DNA from: Sediminihaliea albiluteola
GTDB taxonomy: Bacteria > Pseudomonadota > Gammaproteobacteria > Pseudomonadales > Halieaceae
Assembly (NCBI RefSeq): GCF_014077625.1
Contig: NZ_JACFXU010000013.1
Location: 124,001 to 188,000 of the forward strand
Length of the DNA: 64,000 bases
Direction of reading: 5' to 3'
Positions within the stretch are counted from its first letter, which is position 1; each line of letters starts with the position of its first letter. Under the pieces are notes generated by a model, which searched no databases, was not told where the DNA came from, and worked only from the letters and a program-made list of their open reading frames with translations. The translations under genes were made by a program, and so were the position numbers. Below, one piece after another: positions 50,479-60,677 of this stretch.

Positions 50479-51282
50479 ATGAATTTACAAGGCGACCAGC
50501 CAAAAACATCAATACTGAGCCCTCAGGCTCCCCCACTGAACGTACTGACTTACAACGTCCACAAAGGCTACTGCGCAGGTAATCGCCGCTTTATGCTGGA
50601 GTCTATGCGCCAGCGTATTGCGCAAACTGGTGCAGATATTGTGTTTCTACAAGAGATTCATGGCCACGCGCTCAAAAGCCCCAGGCAAAGGCGGCGAGCA
50701 TCCTACCCTGAGCAACCGCACTTTGAATTCCTAGCAGATGAAGCCTGGCCCCATTATGCCTACGGGCGCAATGCTATTTACCGCAAAGGTGACCACGGTA
50801 ATGCCATTCTCAGCATGCACCCTTTTACGCGCTGGGAAAACATTGACGTCTCGCTCTTTCCTCGCTCCAGCCGCAGTATTTTGCATGGGGTGATTGATAT
50901 TCCCGGCTATCCAATGCCGGTGCACACCCTCTGTGTGCATTTGGGTTTGTTGGAGCGTGAGCGACGCGCACAGATTCGCGTTCTGGTTGAGCGAATTGAG
51001 GAGCATGTGCCACGTGATGAGCCGATGATTTTAGCCGGTGATTTCAATGATTGGCGTAAGCAAGCTGAACGCCACTTTCGCAGCGACCTAGGTTTAAAAG
51101 AGCTTTTTGTGCAGCTGACAGGCAGTCACGCAAAGACCTTTCCAGTGTGGGCGCCCATGTTCTCTGTTGATCGAATTTATTACCGCGGTTTAAACCCGGT
51201 ATCTTGTGATTGCTTACAGACCGGGCCTTGGCGAGAGCTGTCTGACCACGCTGCGCTCTACGGGGTGCTGGAACAGAAATAA
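50479..51282 (+). CDS. Endonuclease/exonuclease/phosphatase (EEP) family protein
   Basis: 267 aa. EEP motifs in order: TYNVHKGYCAGN (about 24-35), FLQEIHGHAL with the metal-binding Glu (about 59), LCVHLGLLERERRAQIRVLV, AGDFNDWRK (about 188-196) and the terminal SDHAALYGVLE. No signal peptide, so cytoplasmic. Relatives cleave phosphodiester or phosphomonoester bonds in nucleic acids or lipids; the substrate cannot be told. ATG 50479; GGGAG lies about 15 nt upstream. Confidence 0.85.
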   Translation: MNLQGDQPKTSILSPQAPPLNVLTYNVHKGYCAGNRRFMLESMRQRIAQTGADIVFLQEIHGHALKSPRQRRRASYPEQPHFEFLADEAWPHYAYGRNAIYRKGDHGNAILSMHPFTRWENIDVSLFPRSSRSILHGVIDIPGYPMPVHTLCVHLGLLERERRAQIRVLVERIEEHVPRDEPMILAGDFNDWRKQAERHFRSDLGLKELFVQLTGSHAKTFPVWAPMFSVDRIYYRGLNPVSCDCLQTGPWRELSDHAALYGVLEQK

Positions 51283-51403
51283 TAGTCAGCCGCTTTGCAG
51301 GTCGCTAATATCCGGCTTTTATGCTGAAGCTTCAGCTTGCTGGCACTCGCCTGTCACTGAGTGACAGTTGCGAAGGCTGCGGGCCTCCACAATCAGGATA
51401 CTT

Positions 51404-52702
51404 ATGTTTAACAAGCTTGGTCTGTCGGATTATTTACTGCGTGCCATCGAGCAGCGAGGCTATCAGGAGCCCACGCCGGTTCAGCGGCAAGCCATTCCGC
51501 CCATACTAGCGGGGCGTGACCTTATGGTGACAGCCCAGACCGGCACCGGTAAAACAGCAGCCTTCACCTTGCCAATTTTGCAGCGTCTCGCCCAAGGCGC
51601 GAGTGCCAGCGCCCATCACTGTCGCGCCTTAATTCTCGCGCCGACACGCGAACTGGCCATGCAGATTGAAAGTAGCGTCGCTGATTACGCATGCTATCTG
51701 TCGATTACTCGCCTTGCGGTCGTTGGCGGGATGGCAGCTGGGCCACAGCTTGCGGCTTTACGAAAGGGTGTTGACCTGCTGATTGCAACGCCTGGGCGCC
51801 TGTTGGATTTACAGGCCCATGGCGCTCTAGAGTTTAGTGAGCTAGAAGTGCTGGTCTTGGATGAAGCCGATCGCATGCTGGATTTGGGCTTTAGCCAGGA
51901 AATAGAGCACTTGCTGAGTCTTCTGCCTAAAAAACGGCAGACACTGATGTTTTCTGCGACCTTTTCTCCTGTCATTCGCCACTTGGCACAAGCTTATCTA
52001 AAAAATCCCGTTAAACTACAGATCAGCCCGGCGAGGCTTACCGCCAACCAAGTCTCCCAGTGGGTTTATCCGGTAGATAAGAAACGCAAATTGGCACTGC
52101 TTTGCCACTTGATAGAGCGCAACGACTGGCAGCGCCTACTGGTCTTTACTCGCACTAGGCTGGGCGCTCAGCGACTCAGTGAACAGCTGTCGGAACAGGG
52201 TGTTAGCAGTGCTGCGATCCATGGAAATAGGACACAGGCAGCACGAAATCAGGCTTTAGAGGCCTTTAAACAAGACCGCATTCAGGTCTTAGTGGCAACC
52301 GATGTGGCCGCGCGCGGATTGGATATTGAAGGCTTACCCCTCGTCGTCAATTTCGATTTGCCCTCAGCAGCACAAGATTATGTGCACCGTATTGGTCGTA
52401 CCGGCCGGGCTAAAGCGGCCGGCTGCGCTTATTCATTAGTCAGTGCTGATGAAATCGATAATCTGTGGCAAATCGAAAAGCTAATCTGCCAGAAGTTGCC
52501 GCGAGAAGAGCAGGAAGGCTTTGAGCCTAGGCATGCACTCCCTGTGGTAGCCAAGCAAAACAAAAGCGCAAGGCATAAAAAAGGTAGTGCTCGCCGAGCT
52601 GCTACAGCGGCGAAAGCTGCGAGCCCTAGCCCCAGCCTTGACACAAAGCCGGCTTCCGGCGCCGGGCGGCCGCGGCCATCCTTGGGCGGCCGTAAGTCTT
52701 AA
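51404..52702 (+). CDS. DEAD-box RNA helicase, RhlE-like
   Basis: 432 aa with all helicase motifs: Q motif (GYQEPTPVQRQAIP), AQTGTGKT, PTREL, GG, TPGRLLD, DEAD (LVLDEADRMLDLGFS), SAT, ARGLDIE and HRIGRTGR. The C-terminus (about 380-432) is a basic, low-complexity RNA-binding tail (ARHKKGSARRAATAAKAAS, then a Pro/Arg/Gly stretch). ATG 51404 with AGGA 6 nt upstream begins at FNKLGL, as in RhlE; the frame extends 12 codons upstream but is not needed. Confidence 0.95.
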   Translation: MFNKLGLSDYLLRAIEQRGYQEPTPVQRQAIPPILAGRDLMVTAQTGTGKTAAFTLPILQRLAQGASASAHHCRALILAPTRELAMQIESSVADYACYLSITRLAVVGGMAAGPQLAALRKGVDLLIATPGRLLDLQAHGALEFSELEVLVLDEADRMLDLGFSQEIEHLLSLLPKKRQTLMFSATFSPVIRHLAQAYLKNPVKLQISPARLTANQVSQWVYPVDKKRKLALLCHLIERNDWQRLLVFTRTRLGAQRLSEQLSEQGVSSAAIHGNRTQAARNQALEAFKQDRIQVLVATDVAARGLDIEGLPLVVNFDLPSAAQDYVHRIGRTGRAKAAGCAYSLVSADEIDNLWQIEKLICQKLPREEQEGFEPRHALPVVAKQNKSARHKKGSARRAATAAKAASPSPSLDTKPASGAGRPRPSLGGRKS

Positions 52703-52820
52703 GCTGTCTAATCTAGGCTGAGATCTTATTGAAATCGCTTATTTGCCCTGAGAACTCTGGTATTCTTTGACACAGCAGCCGCTGTTATAGGCTGTAATCT
52801 AATAATAAACGGAGAACAGT

Positions 52821-54476
52821 ATGGCACTGGATACGCTTCCATCGCTGCTACACCACCAGGCGGATACGCAGCCAGACAGGGTATGGATGAAAGCCCTGAA
52901 CAGCGAGGGCTCGATTGATTGGACCTGGTCTGAGGCACGTGATACGGCGATGGCTATAGCAAGTGTTCTAGAGGAGGATTTTGGACAGGGAGAGCGGATG
53001 GTTATTCTCTCTCGCAATTGTCCGCACTGGATCTTGGCCGACATGGCGATTATTGCCTCGGGCAATATTGCAGTGAGTATGTTCACCACGCTGCCGAGCG
53101 ATACCGCGGATTATATCCTTAGCTTTACTAGCGCGAGCCTTATGTTTGTGGGCGAGACCAGTAATTGGCCAGCTGTGCGCGAAGTCCTTCCCGAGGGCAT
53201 CAAGCTGATCGCCTTACCAGGTGTTGAACTAGACTTGCCGCACCTCAAATGGGATGACTTGGTTGCGCGAGGTGCAGGACGGCGCCCCAATTATCAGTGC
53301 CAAGCTGACGATTTGATGTCTTTGGTGTTTACCTCGGGCACCACGGGAAACCCCAAAGGTGTGATGCAAACTCACGCCAGTAATCTGATCCCGATTCGGC
53401 GCCTACTTGAAATTTTTACTATTCCAGAAAACGCCCGCTATCTTTCCTATTTGCCTCTAGCGCATATTGCTGAACGACAGATTGTGGAGTTCTCTTCCCT
53501 AGTAGTCTGTGGTGAGGTGAGTTTTAATGAATCACTGGAGACTATTTTGCGCGATCTCCAGCGTACTAGGCCCCACGTATTTTTTGGGCCGCCGCGGATT
53601 TGGGAGCAGTTTCAGCAGGCCATTATTGGCAAATTGGGCGGGCAGGCGGCGCTGGATCAGGCCCTCGAGCAAGACCGTGAAGGCACCGGCCGTTTTATTA
53701 TAGAGACCATGGGCCTAGGTGAGGTGGTGTTTTGCTTGACCGCAGCGGCGCCGACACCACCGGCATTAATACATTGGTTTGATCAGCTTGGCTTGGTGTT
53801 AATGGAAGGCTTTGGGCAAACCGAAGCGATGGGTTTAATTGTCAGCACAGAGAAGGAGCGCCGTATAGGCTCTGTTGGTAAGCCCGTACCCAGGGTGGAT
53901 TTTCGCATTGCTGACAATGGTGAGCTGCTGATCCGCGCAGAAGGTTGCACCCCTGGTTACTATCGCGAGCCTGAAAAAACTGCTGAGTTGCTAAAGGACG
54001 GTTGGCTGCATACCGGTGATAAAGCGCGGGTGGATGAGGATGGCTTTATCTACATCACCGGTCGAGTTAAAGATTATTTTAAAACTATTCAGGGTAAGTT
54101 CGTGGCGCCGCCGCCAATTGAGGGGGCTTTCGCTAAAAACCCACATATAGAACAGCAGTGTCTCTTAGGTCGTGGCTTTTCAAAAACGGTAATGGTTGCT
54201 GTGCTAACAGAAAGTGCCTGTGGCTTAGCGCCAGAGCAGGTTGAGCGCTCGGTCCGTGAGACCGTAGCCGAAATCAATTCCGATCTAGAGCCCCATGCCC
54301 GTATTGGTGCGGTGATTTTGTCTTGTGAGCCCTGGGGAATTGAAAACGGAGTGCTTACTCCGACCATGAAAATTCGACGAGACCAAGTAGACATACGCTT
54401 TGCCGAGTTGGCTGAACAATTAGCCCGCAGTGCTGCCGAGCAGGGGCAAGTTTTGTTGCATTGGTCTAAAGAGTAA
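52821..54476 (+). CDS. AMP-binding acyl-CoA synthetase
   Basis: 551-aa adenylate-forming enzyme. ATP motif LVFTSGTTGNPKGVM (about 170-184), the A4-like MEGFGQTEAMG, and A7/A8 motifs LHTGDKARVDEDGFIYITGR VKDYFKT; the C-terminal A10 Lys region is NGVLTPTMKIRR. It probably activates a long-chain fatty acid with ATP and CoA, as similar bacterial proteins do. ATG 52821 with GGAG 7 nt upstream. The next gene starts 6 nt after its stop. Confidence 0.9.
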   Translation: MALDTLPSLLHHQADTQPDRVWMKALNSEGSIDWTWSEARDTAMAIASVLEEDFGQGERMVILSRNCPHWILADMAIIASGNIAVSMFTTLPSDTADYILSFTSASLMFVGETSNWPAVREVLPEGIKLIALPGVELDLPHLKWDDLVARGAGRRPNYQCQADDLMSLVFTSGTTGNPKGVMQTHASNLIPIRRLLEIFTIPENARYLSYLPLAHIAERQIVEFSSLVVCGEVSFNESLETILRDLQRTRPHVFFGPPRIWEQFQQAIIGKLGGQAALDQALEQDREGTGRFIIETMGLGEVVFCLTAAAPTPPALIHWFDQLGLVLMEGFGQTEAMGLIVSTEKERRIGSVGKPVPRVDFRIADNGELLIRAEGCTPGYYREPEKTAELLKDGWLHTGDKARVDEDGFIYITGRVKDYFKTIQGKFVAPPPIEGAFAKNPHIEQQCLLGRGFSKTVMVAVLTESACGLAPEQVERSVRETVAEINSDLEPHARIGAVILSCEPWGIENGVLTPTMKIRRDQVDIRFAELAEQLARSAAEQGQVLLHWSKE

Positions 54477-54482
54477 TTAGCA

Positions 54483-54935
54483 GTGGATATCTGGGTAGAC
54501 GCGGACGCTTGTCCAGCAGCGATAAAACAGATTTTGTTCCGCGCTGCCCAGCGCACTGGTAAGACTTTAACTTTGGTCGCTAATCACAGCATGCAAGTGC
54601 CTGCGGCGGCGAACATCCGTTTACTTCAAGTGGCCCAGGGTTTTGATGTTGCCGACAATGAGATCCTCAGTCGGGCGCAGCCCGGTGACTTGGTTATTAC
54701 TGCTGATATTCCTTTAGCCGCAGAGCTGGTGGCGCAGGCCTGTCAGGTCCTTGACCCGCGGGGCGAGCTTTATACCAGCGAAAATATACGTGGCCGCTTA
54801 AATATGCGCGACTTTATGGCGACGCTGCGCGACAGCGGTGTTCAAACCGGCGGTGCAGCGCCACTCGGAGCAGCTGATAAACAGCTCTTTGCTGCTCAGC
54901 TAGATAAGTTGTTGGCCCGCGCCGGGCGTGGATAG
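54483..54935 (+). CDS. YaiI/YqxD family protein (DUF188)
   Basis: 150-aa PIN-like protein of unknown function. The family start [20 protein letters not shown] and the segment [16 protein letters not shown] are clear, with acidic residues as in a nuclease fold. GTG 54483 is 6 nt behind the acyl-CoA synthetase gene, so the two are co-transcribed. Convergent with an MFS gene. Confidence 0.9.
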   Translation: MDIWVDADACPAAIKQILFRAAQRTGKTLTLVANHSMQVPAAANIRLLQVAQGFDVADNEILSRAQPGDLVITADIPLAAELVAQACQVLDPRGELYTSENIRGRLNMRDFMATLRDSGVQTGGAAPLGAADKQLFAAQLDKLLARAGRG

Positions 54936-54985
54936 CCAGCTCAGTTAAGACTGTAGTTGTGCTCTCGAAAGCCTTTACAGCGGGC

Positions 54986-56278
54986 TTACTCCTCTTCTTC
55001 CTCTTCGTCTTCTTGATAGCTGCCATCGGCATGTTCCGGTAGCAGGTCGCCAGTGGCGTCGTCTGGACCACGGGGGTCAAGGTCGAAAGAGGTCGGAGCA
55101 CTTTCCATACTAGCTGCTGAGAACGGAGTCTGATCGTCAACACTGACACGGTTGCGCTTAGTACACTGAATGCCGACATAGAGGGCAAAAACACCACAAA
55201 TTCCCGAGGAGGTCCAAAATAGCGCCGAGGGGTCAATCGAGGTCATGACCTGACCCAGAATAAGTGGCGCCACCGCCGCAGATAAGGCATTAAGCATCAG
55301 TACCGATGTGCCAATTTCAACAAATTCGCTGCTACTAGAGTTGTCCGCCGCCATCGCCAGAGAGATTGCATACATTGGCATGGTACTAGCACCGAATAAG
55401 AACACCGCAAGGAGGTGTAGGGGGTGGCCAATAGTCCAGGCCACTGCGGCACTGGCAAGGGCTCCAAGTACGCATAAAGCGAGCATCATTAGGCGCCGGT
55501 CCACGCGGTCTGATAGCCAGCCAATGGGGTACTGAAATAGGGCGCCACCAAAAATAGCAGTACTGATAAACCAAGTCACATCACTCAGCGAGTTACTGTA
55601 ACGCTGGGCGAAAACAGCGCCGAGTGACCAGAAGCCACCCACGACTAAGCCCGAGACTAGAGCTCCAGCAAAGGCTGAGCGAGAGCGCTTATAGAGCAGG
55701 CTAAAGCGGGTGCGAGTCGACTCTAGAGGAGCCGGTGCCAGGCGACTAGTAAGGCCTACCGGTACAATAGCCAAGGTTAAGAAAATTGTCGCTAAAATAA
55801 AGGGGGCCGAGGAAGCGGCGGGCCCAACCGTGATCATGACCTGCCCGAGCGCCATCGATAGCAAGGCGATAAAAGTATAGATAGCCAGCACTTGGCCGCG
55901 TGAATCAGAGCTAGTCTGATCGTTAAGCCAACTTTCAATTACTGTGTAAAGGCCGCAAATCATCGCGCCAGTGACAAAGCGCAAGAGCATCCAAGCTGCC
56001 CAGCTATCGAGCACTTCAAGCCCCAGCAACGCACTGGCCAGTAGTGCAGTCAGCACGGCAAAGCTGCGGATATGACCCACTTTGGCGATGATGCGTGGAA
56101 TCACCAGACAGCCAGCAACAAAGCCCAAGAAATAGCTGGAACCGCTCATGCCGATGGCGAACTCTGACAGGCCATTGATCGATCCGCGCAAAGGCAGGAG
56201 CGTCAGCTGCATGCCGTGGCCAATCAGCAGAAGCGAGGTGGAGATCAGCAGCGATGTAAGCGTCAGTAGCGTTCTCAT
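54986..56278 (-). CDS. MFS transporter, YcaD-like, with acidic C-terminal tail
   Basis: 430 aa with twelve predicted helices. Motifs: GMSGSSYFLGFVAGCLVIPR IIAKVGHIR, split as family motif A (about 42-70), RFVTGAMICGLYTVIESWLND and QYPIGWLSDRVDRR. This is the YcaD/YfcJ-like branch. The C-terminus carries a cytoplasmic tail of about 40 residues ending in seven glutamates (QEDEEEEEE), not usual for the family. ATG 56278. Substrate unknown. Divergent from eda with a 301-bp gap. Confidence 0.88.
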   Translation of the reverse strand: MRTLLTLTSLLISTSLLLIGHGMQLTLLPLRGSINGLSEFAIGMSGSSYFLGFVAGCLVIPRIIAKVGHIRSFAVLTALLASALLGLEVLDSWAAWMLLRFVTGAMICGLYTVIESWLNDQTSSDSRGQVLAIYTFIALLSMALGQVMITVGPAASSAPFILATIFLTLAIVPVGLTSRLAPAPLESTRTRFSLLYKRSRSAFAGALVSGLVVGGFWSLGAVFAQRYSNSLSDVTWFISTAIFGGALFQYPIGWLSDRVDRRLMMLALCVLGALASAAVAWTIGHPLHLLAVFLFGASTMPMYAISLAMAADNSSSSEFVEIGTSVLMLNALSAAVAPLILGQVMTSIDPSALFWTSSGICGVFALYVGIQCTKRNRVSVDDQTPFSAASMESAPTSFDLDPRGPDDATGDLLPEHADGSYQEDEEEEEE

Positions 56279-56579
56279 GATAGTAAACTGTCAAGAGTTG
56301 GGTTAGGGCGGCAGAGGGTACTCGGTTTTATTTGTGGTACAAGTCTAGGCGGTACAAGTACCGAACTGCCTTGCTAAGCTGTCCTCAGTCAGCAGGCCTT
56401 GCCGGCTTGACCAGCTGTCAATGTTGCGCAAAGCTGATCGGCTTGCACAGCGATAAGGCCGCAGGCAGCTTTGAGTCTTAGCCTGTTTAACGCATGACTA
56501 ATGCTGCGCATCGGCAGTATTTACTCTAGGCTAGCATAGTTCACTGAGACTGCTGATTTTTATACAAGGAATAAAGCGT
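56279..56579. other. 301-bp divergent intergenic region before eda
   Basis: No gene, RNA or clear terminator is visible. It should contain the promoters of the MFS and eda genes; no operator stands out. Confidence 0.5.
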
Positions 56580-57206
56580 ATGTTGAATGAGATGCTCCGC
56601 CAGTGTCGCGTCCTGCCAGTTATCACGGCAGTGGATGTAGCGAGCACCTTGGAGCTGTCGCGCACTTTGCAGGCGAGCGGGATGATTGCAGTAGAGATTA
56701 CTTTGCGCAGTGCTTCTGCACTGGACAGTATTCGAGCTTTGAAAGACGAGCTGCCAGATTTGCATGTGGCCGCGGGTACCGTGACCAATCCCAGAGACTT
56801 AGATCTTGCTCTGGCCGCGGGGGCGGAGCTGATACTCAGCCCAGGCTTGACCCCAGCCCTACTTGAGGCTGCCACTGAGCGCCAAGCAGCATTTGTACCA
56901 GGGGTGGCAAGCGCCTCTGAGATCATGCAGGGCATGGACTATGGACTGAGTACTTTTAAATTATTTCCGGCCGCGCTCATTGGCGGGCTGGCGGCGCTGA
57001 AAGCTTTTGCCGGACCTTTTCCCGAAATCAAGTTTTGTCCTACCGGCGGCTTAAACCCGGATAACTTTCGCGATTACTTGGCACTTCCGAATGTGCTGTG
57101 CTGCGGAGGTTCTTGGATGGTCGAGCCATCGTTGGTGCGCAGTGCTAATTGGCAGCGTATTGGCGCATTAGCCGCCGAGGCCATGGCAGCTGATGGCACA
57201 GCATAG
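56580..57206 (+). CDS. eda: KDPG/KHG aldolase
   Basis: 208-aa class I aldolase splitting 2-keto-3-deoxy-6-phosphogluconate into pyruvate and glyceraldehyde 3-phosphate in the Entner-Doudoroff pathway (and 4-hydroxy-2-oxoglutarate). Catalytic Glu and substrate Arg lie in VEITLRSASALDSI (about 40-53), the phosphate and turn motif PGLTP, and the Schiff-base Lys in STFKLFPAALIGG (about 121-133). ATG 56580 with AAGGA 7 nt upstream. There is no edd, zwf or pgl nearby, so the pathway partners are elsewhere. Confidence 0.94.
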   Translation: MLNEMLRQCRVLPVITAVDVASTLELSRTLQASGMIAVEITLRSASALDSIRALKDELPDLHVAAGTVTNPRDLDLALAAGAELILSPGLTPALLEAATERQAAFVPGVASASEIMQGMDYGLSTFKLFPAALIGGLAALKAFAGPFPEIKFCPTGGLNPDNFRDYLALPNVLCCGGSWMVEPSLVRSANWQRIGALAAEAMAADGTA

Positions 57207-57280
57207 AGTAAGCTTGTAGGACAGCCGCGCAGCGTTTAGTTAGGCTGCCTCGAAACCGATGACGTGAGGGATGCAACCAA

Positions 57281-59932
57281 GTGGGACCGCAACAAGAACA
57301 GGCAGATTATAGTTATCTGAGAAGCAATGTGAGCTTCTTAGGCCGCTTATTGGGTGAAACCATCGCTGATGCAGAAGGCCAGGACTTTCTCTTATTAATT
57401 GAAAAAATTCGCGGCCTGTCTAAGGCTGCACGTTTGGCTACCGATGATGACGATGAGGTCTCGCGCGCTGAGCTGCTAGCGGTGCTGCGCAATCTAGATA
57501 ATGAGCAATTAGTGCCAGTAGCGCGTGCTTTTAGTCAGTTTTTGAATCTTGCCAATATTGCCGACCAGCACTATGTGGTGTCGCGGCAGATGGACCCCTT
57601 GTTCTCTGCCTCAGAGCAGCTGAGCAGTACATTGAGTGCGCTGAAAGAGCAGGGGGTCTCAGAGCAAGATATAGCAGCCACGATCGATCAGCTGCAAGTG
57701 GAGCTGGTACTGACCGCACATCCCACTGAGATTATGCGCCGCACGCTAATACACAAGCACACCGAGATTGGCCGCTGCCTCAGCCAGCTGGAGTTAAGCG
57801 GTTTAACCGAGCGCGAGGAACAGCGGATTCACCAGCGCATGCGGGAGTTAATTGCACAAATTTGGTATGGCGATGATTTTCGTTTGCAGCGTCCATCGCC
57901 AGTCGATGAGGCTAAGTGGGCTTTTGCTGTAGTGGAAGACTCACTGTGGCAGGCAGTGCCAGAATTTTTACGTCGCTTAGACAGCGCTTTAATGAATAAT
58001 TGCGGCCTTGCTTTGCCACTGGAGGCTGCCCCAGTGAGCTTTGTCTCTTGGATTGGCGGCGATAGAGACGGCAACCCCAATGTGACTGCCAAGGTGACTG
58101 ATGAGGTCATGTGGCTCAGCCGCTGGCAAGCAACTGAACTCTATCTGCAGGAACTCGAGCGCCTGGTGGAAGAGTTGTCGATGACTGCCTGTAATGATGC
58201 CCTGCGCGAACTCTCCGGTGGCGCCCACGAGCCCTATCGGGCGGTACTGCGAGAACTGCGCGATAGCTTGCAGCAGCATCAGCAGGCGATCGAAGCGCTA
58301 CTGGCCGATGCTAGCCGGAGCAAGCGCCTACAGCCTTTAGCAAAAGAGCAGCTGCTCGAACCACTGTTAGTTTGCTATCACTCGATGCTGGATTGCGGCA
58401 TGGAGACCATTGCCAAAGCAGGACTGCTGGACTTGCTGCGCCGGGTACAGTGCTTTGGTGTACATTTATTGCGTCATGATATTCGACAAGACAGCGCCCG
58501 CCACACCGAGGTCCTATCTGAGTTAAGTCGCTATCTCGGGCTTGGTGATTACGCGGAGTGGGATGAGCAAAGCCGCTGCACCTTTCTGTTGCAGGAACTC
58601 GCCAGTAAAAGGCCATTGATTCCCTCGCGCTGGGAGCCCTCGGCTCAGGTCAAGGAGGTGCTGGATACCTGTGAAGTCATCGCGCAGCAGCCAGAGTCAG
58701 CCCTAGGCGCCTATGTTATATCGATGGCTCGGCAAGCATCTGATGTACTGGCAGTGCACCTTTTGCTGCGTGAAACAGGCTGTCCCTTCAACCTACCGGT
58801 GGTGCCGCTGTTTGAGACCTTAGATGATCTGTCTCGGGCGCAGCAGGTGATGAAACACTTACTCGATAATCCTTGGTATCGCGGTCATATCAATGGCCGT
58901 TTGATGGTGATGATCGGCTACTCTGACTCAGCGAAAGATGCAGGGGTAATGGCCGCATCTTGGGCGCAGTACCGCGCCCAGGAAGAGTTGCTTGCGGTAT
59001 GTGCCGAGTACGGTGTTAAGCTGACCTTATTTCATGGGCGTGGCGGTACTATTGGCCGCGGTGGAGCTCCTGCACATGAGGCGCTGTTATCACAGCCGCC
59101 GGGTTCGCTCGAGCATGGTTTGCGGGTCACCGAGCAAGGCGAAATGATTCGCGCCAAGCTGGGTTGGAGTTCTCTGGCCGTACAAACACTGGCCTTATAC
59201 ACCACGGCGATTTGCCGAGCGAATTTGTCCACGCCCCCTGCGCCACGGCCTGAGTGGCGCGAAGTGATGGAGGCCTTGTCTGAGGACTCATGCGCGGCTT
59301 ACCGGGCGGTCATTCGTGGTGAGCCAGAGTTTGTGTCCTATTTTCGCTATGCCACACCGGAGCAGGAGCTAGCCGGATTGCCCCTAGGCTCGCGCCCCGC
59401 ACGCCGCGCTGGCGGAGGCGGGATTGAAAGTCTGCGGGCCATCCCATGGATTTTTGCTTGGTCACAGAACCGCTTGATGTTGCCTGCTTGGTTGGGCGCC
59501 GGCAGTGCCCTGCAAAAAGCTATCGACAATGGTCAGCGCCAGCTGCTGGAAGAGATGGCAGCTACATGGCCGTTTTTTGCCACCCGTCTGTCGATGCTGG
59601 AGATGGTCTTTGCCAAGGCAGACGTGGGCCTTTCGGCGCACTATGATGATTGTTTAGTGCCGGCGGAGTTGCAGCATATTGGCCAGTCGCTGCGTCAACA
59701 GCTGGCACTGGACCGCGACACCGTGCTGGCCTTACACGGCGCCGACACCTTGCTGCAAGATCTGCCCTGGATCAAGCAATCGATACAATTGCGTAATATC
59801 TATACTGACCCTTTGAACGTCTTGCAGGCTGAGCTGCTACAACGGCAGCGTAAAGTGGCCGAGCCTCTGCTGGAGCAAGCCATTATGGTGACTTTTGCTG
59901 GTATTGCGGCGGGCATGCGCAACACTGGCTGA
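57281..59932 (+). CDS. ppc: Phosphoenolpyruvate carboxylase
   Basis: 883 aa, the same length as E. coli Ppc. It carboxylates phosphoenolpyruvate to oxaloacetate to refill the TCA cycle. Catalytic motifs: VLTAHPTE (His in HPTE, about 148), [10 protein letters not shown] (about 545) and [14 protein letters not shown] (about 578-591); the C-terminal QNxxxxPAWLGAG ([17 protein letters not shown]) and terminal RNTG, the allosteric aspartate site, are intact. Start GTG 57281, with GAGGGA 10 nt upstream; ATG 57271 is out of frame. Confidence 0.96.
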   Translation: MGPQQEQADYSYLRSNVSFLGRLLGETIADAEGQDFLLLIEKIRGLSKAARLATDDDDEVSRAELLAVLRNLDNEQLVPVARAFSQFLNLANIADQHYVVSRQMDPLFSASEQLSSTLSALKEQGVSEQDIAATIDQLQVELVLTAHPTEIMRRTLIHKHTEIGRCLSQLELSGLTEREEQRIHQRMRELIAQIWYGDDFRLQRPSPVDEAKWAFAVVEDSLWQAVPEFLRRLDSALMNNCGLALPLEAAPVSFVSWIGGDRDGNPNVTAKVTDEVMWLSRWQATELYLQELERLVEELSMTACNDALRELSGGAHEPYRAVLRELRDSLQQHQQAIEALLADASRSKRLQPLAKEQLLEPLLVCYHSMLDCGMETIAKAGLLDLLRRVQCFGVHLLRHDIRQDSARHTEVLSELSRYLGLGDYAEWDEQSRCTFLLQELASKRPLIPSRWEPSAQVKEVLDTCEVIAQQPESALGAYVISMARQASDVLAVHLLLRETGCPFNLPVVPLFETLDDLSRAQQVMKHLLDNPWYRGHINGRLMVMIGYSDSAKDAGVMAASWAQYRAQEELLAVCAEYGVKLTLFHGRGGTIGRGGAPAHEALLSQPPGSLEHGLRVTEQGEMIRAKLGWSSLAVQTLALYTTAICRANLSTPPAPRPEWREVMEALSEDSCAAYRAVIRGEPEFVSYFRYATPEQELAGLPLGSRPARRAGGGGIESLRAIPWIFAWSQNRLMLPAWLGAGSALQKAIDNGQRQLLEEMAATWPFFATRLSMLEMVFAKADVGLSAHYDDCLVPAELQHIGQSLRQQLALDRDTVLALHGADTLLQDLPWIKQSIQLRNIYTDPLNVLQAELLQRQRKVAEPLLEQAIMVTFAGIAAGMRNTG

Positions 59933-59964
59933 GCAGCACAAAGGCGCTTGACCGCTTATAGTCG

Positions 59965-60017
59965 GCCCCACACAATAGCCGCGGTCGTCCGCAAGCCTGC
60001 GGCACCGGCGGTGGGGC
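59965..60017 (+). ncRNA. Nested stem-loop between ppc and the SYLF gene
   Basis: GCCCCAC (59965-59971) pairs with GTGGGGC (60011-60017); inside it GCCG (59978-59981) pairs with CGGC (60006-60009) and CCGC (59989-59992) with GCGG (59999-60002). This gives a three-tier G+C-rich hairpin 33 nt after the ppc stop. No T-run follows. It may be the ppc 3' end or a leader of the next gene; a separate small RNA is not shown. Confidence 0.35.
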
Positions 60018-60057
60018 ACAGTCTTCCCATTGCTATGATTACTTAGAGATATTAGCT

Positions 60058-60630
60058 ATGCAGAAACTATTCAAAGTATTTAGCGTGTTTGCGCTACTGA
60101 CAGTGGTAGCTCAAGGCGCCTGGGCTGATCGCTACAGTGACGCTGCCAACTCTTTTAAAAATGCCGGAGTCAGTGGTAAATATTTCAACAAGGCTTACGG
60201 CTACGCCTTATTCCCCACGATTGGTAAAGGTGGCATAGGGCTTGGTGGCGCTCACGGCAAAGGCAAAGTTTTTGTGGCGGGGCAAGCAGTTGGCAACACC
60301 ACTATGACCCAGTTAACACTGGGTTTTCAGTTGGGTGGTCAGGCATTTAGCCAAATAATTTTCTTTGAAGATCGGCGCGCCTTTGAGCACTTTACTTCAG
60401 GCAATTTTGAGTTCAGCGCTCAAGCAACAGCAGTTGCAATCACCGCTGGCGCCTCTGCTGAAGTGAATACAGGTGGCGGCGCATCGGCAGGCATCAGTGG
60501 CGGGCGCAATGATGCAGCCACCACCCACGCTGGTTATCGCAAAGGCATGGCCGTTTTCACCATCGCTAAGGGTGGCTTGATGTATGAGGCCGCGCTGGGT
60601 GGGCAGAAGTTTACTTATACTGCGCTGTGA
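60058..60630 (+). CDS. SYLF (YSC84-like) lipid-binding domain protein
   Basis: 190 aa. Signal peptide of about 23 residues (VFALLTVVAQGAWA), then a SYLF domain: AYGYALFPTIGKGGIGLGGA, QLTLGFQLGGQAFSQIIFFE and KGGLMYEAALGGQKF. SYLF domains bind phosphoinositides in eukaryotes; in bacteria they are exported and probably touch membranes. ATG 60058, with TTAGAGATATTAGCT upstream and no strong Shine-Dalgarno. The M2 peptidase gene follows 47 nt later on the same strand. Confidence 0.87.
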   Translation: MQKLFKVFSVFALLTVVAQGAWADRYSDAANSFKNAGVSGKYFNKAYGYALFPTIGKGGIGLGGAHGKGKVFVAGQAVGNTTMTQLTLGFQLGGQAFSQIIFFEDRRAFEHFTSGNFEFSAQATAVAITAGASAEVNTGGGASAGISGGRNDAATTHAGYRKGMAVFTIAKGGLMYEAALGGQKFTYTAL

Positions 60631-60677
60631 CAAGCCCAGCCTTTGAGGGGCAAGCAGTAAATTAAGGGAGAAGGATT

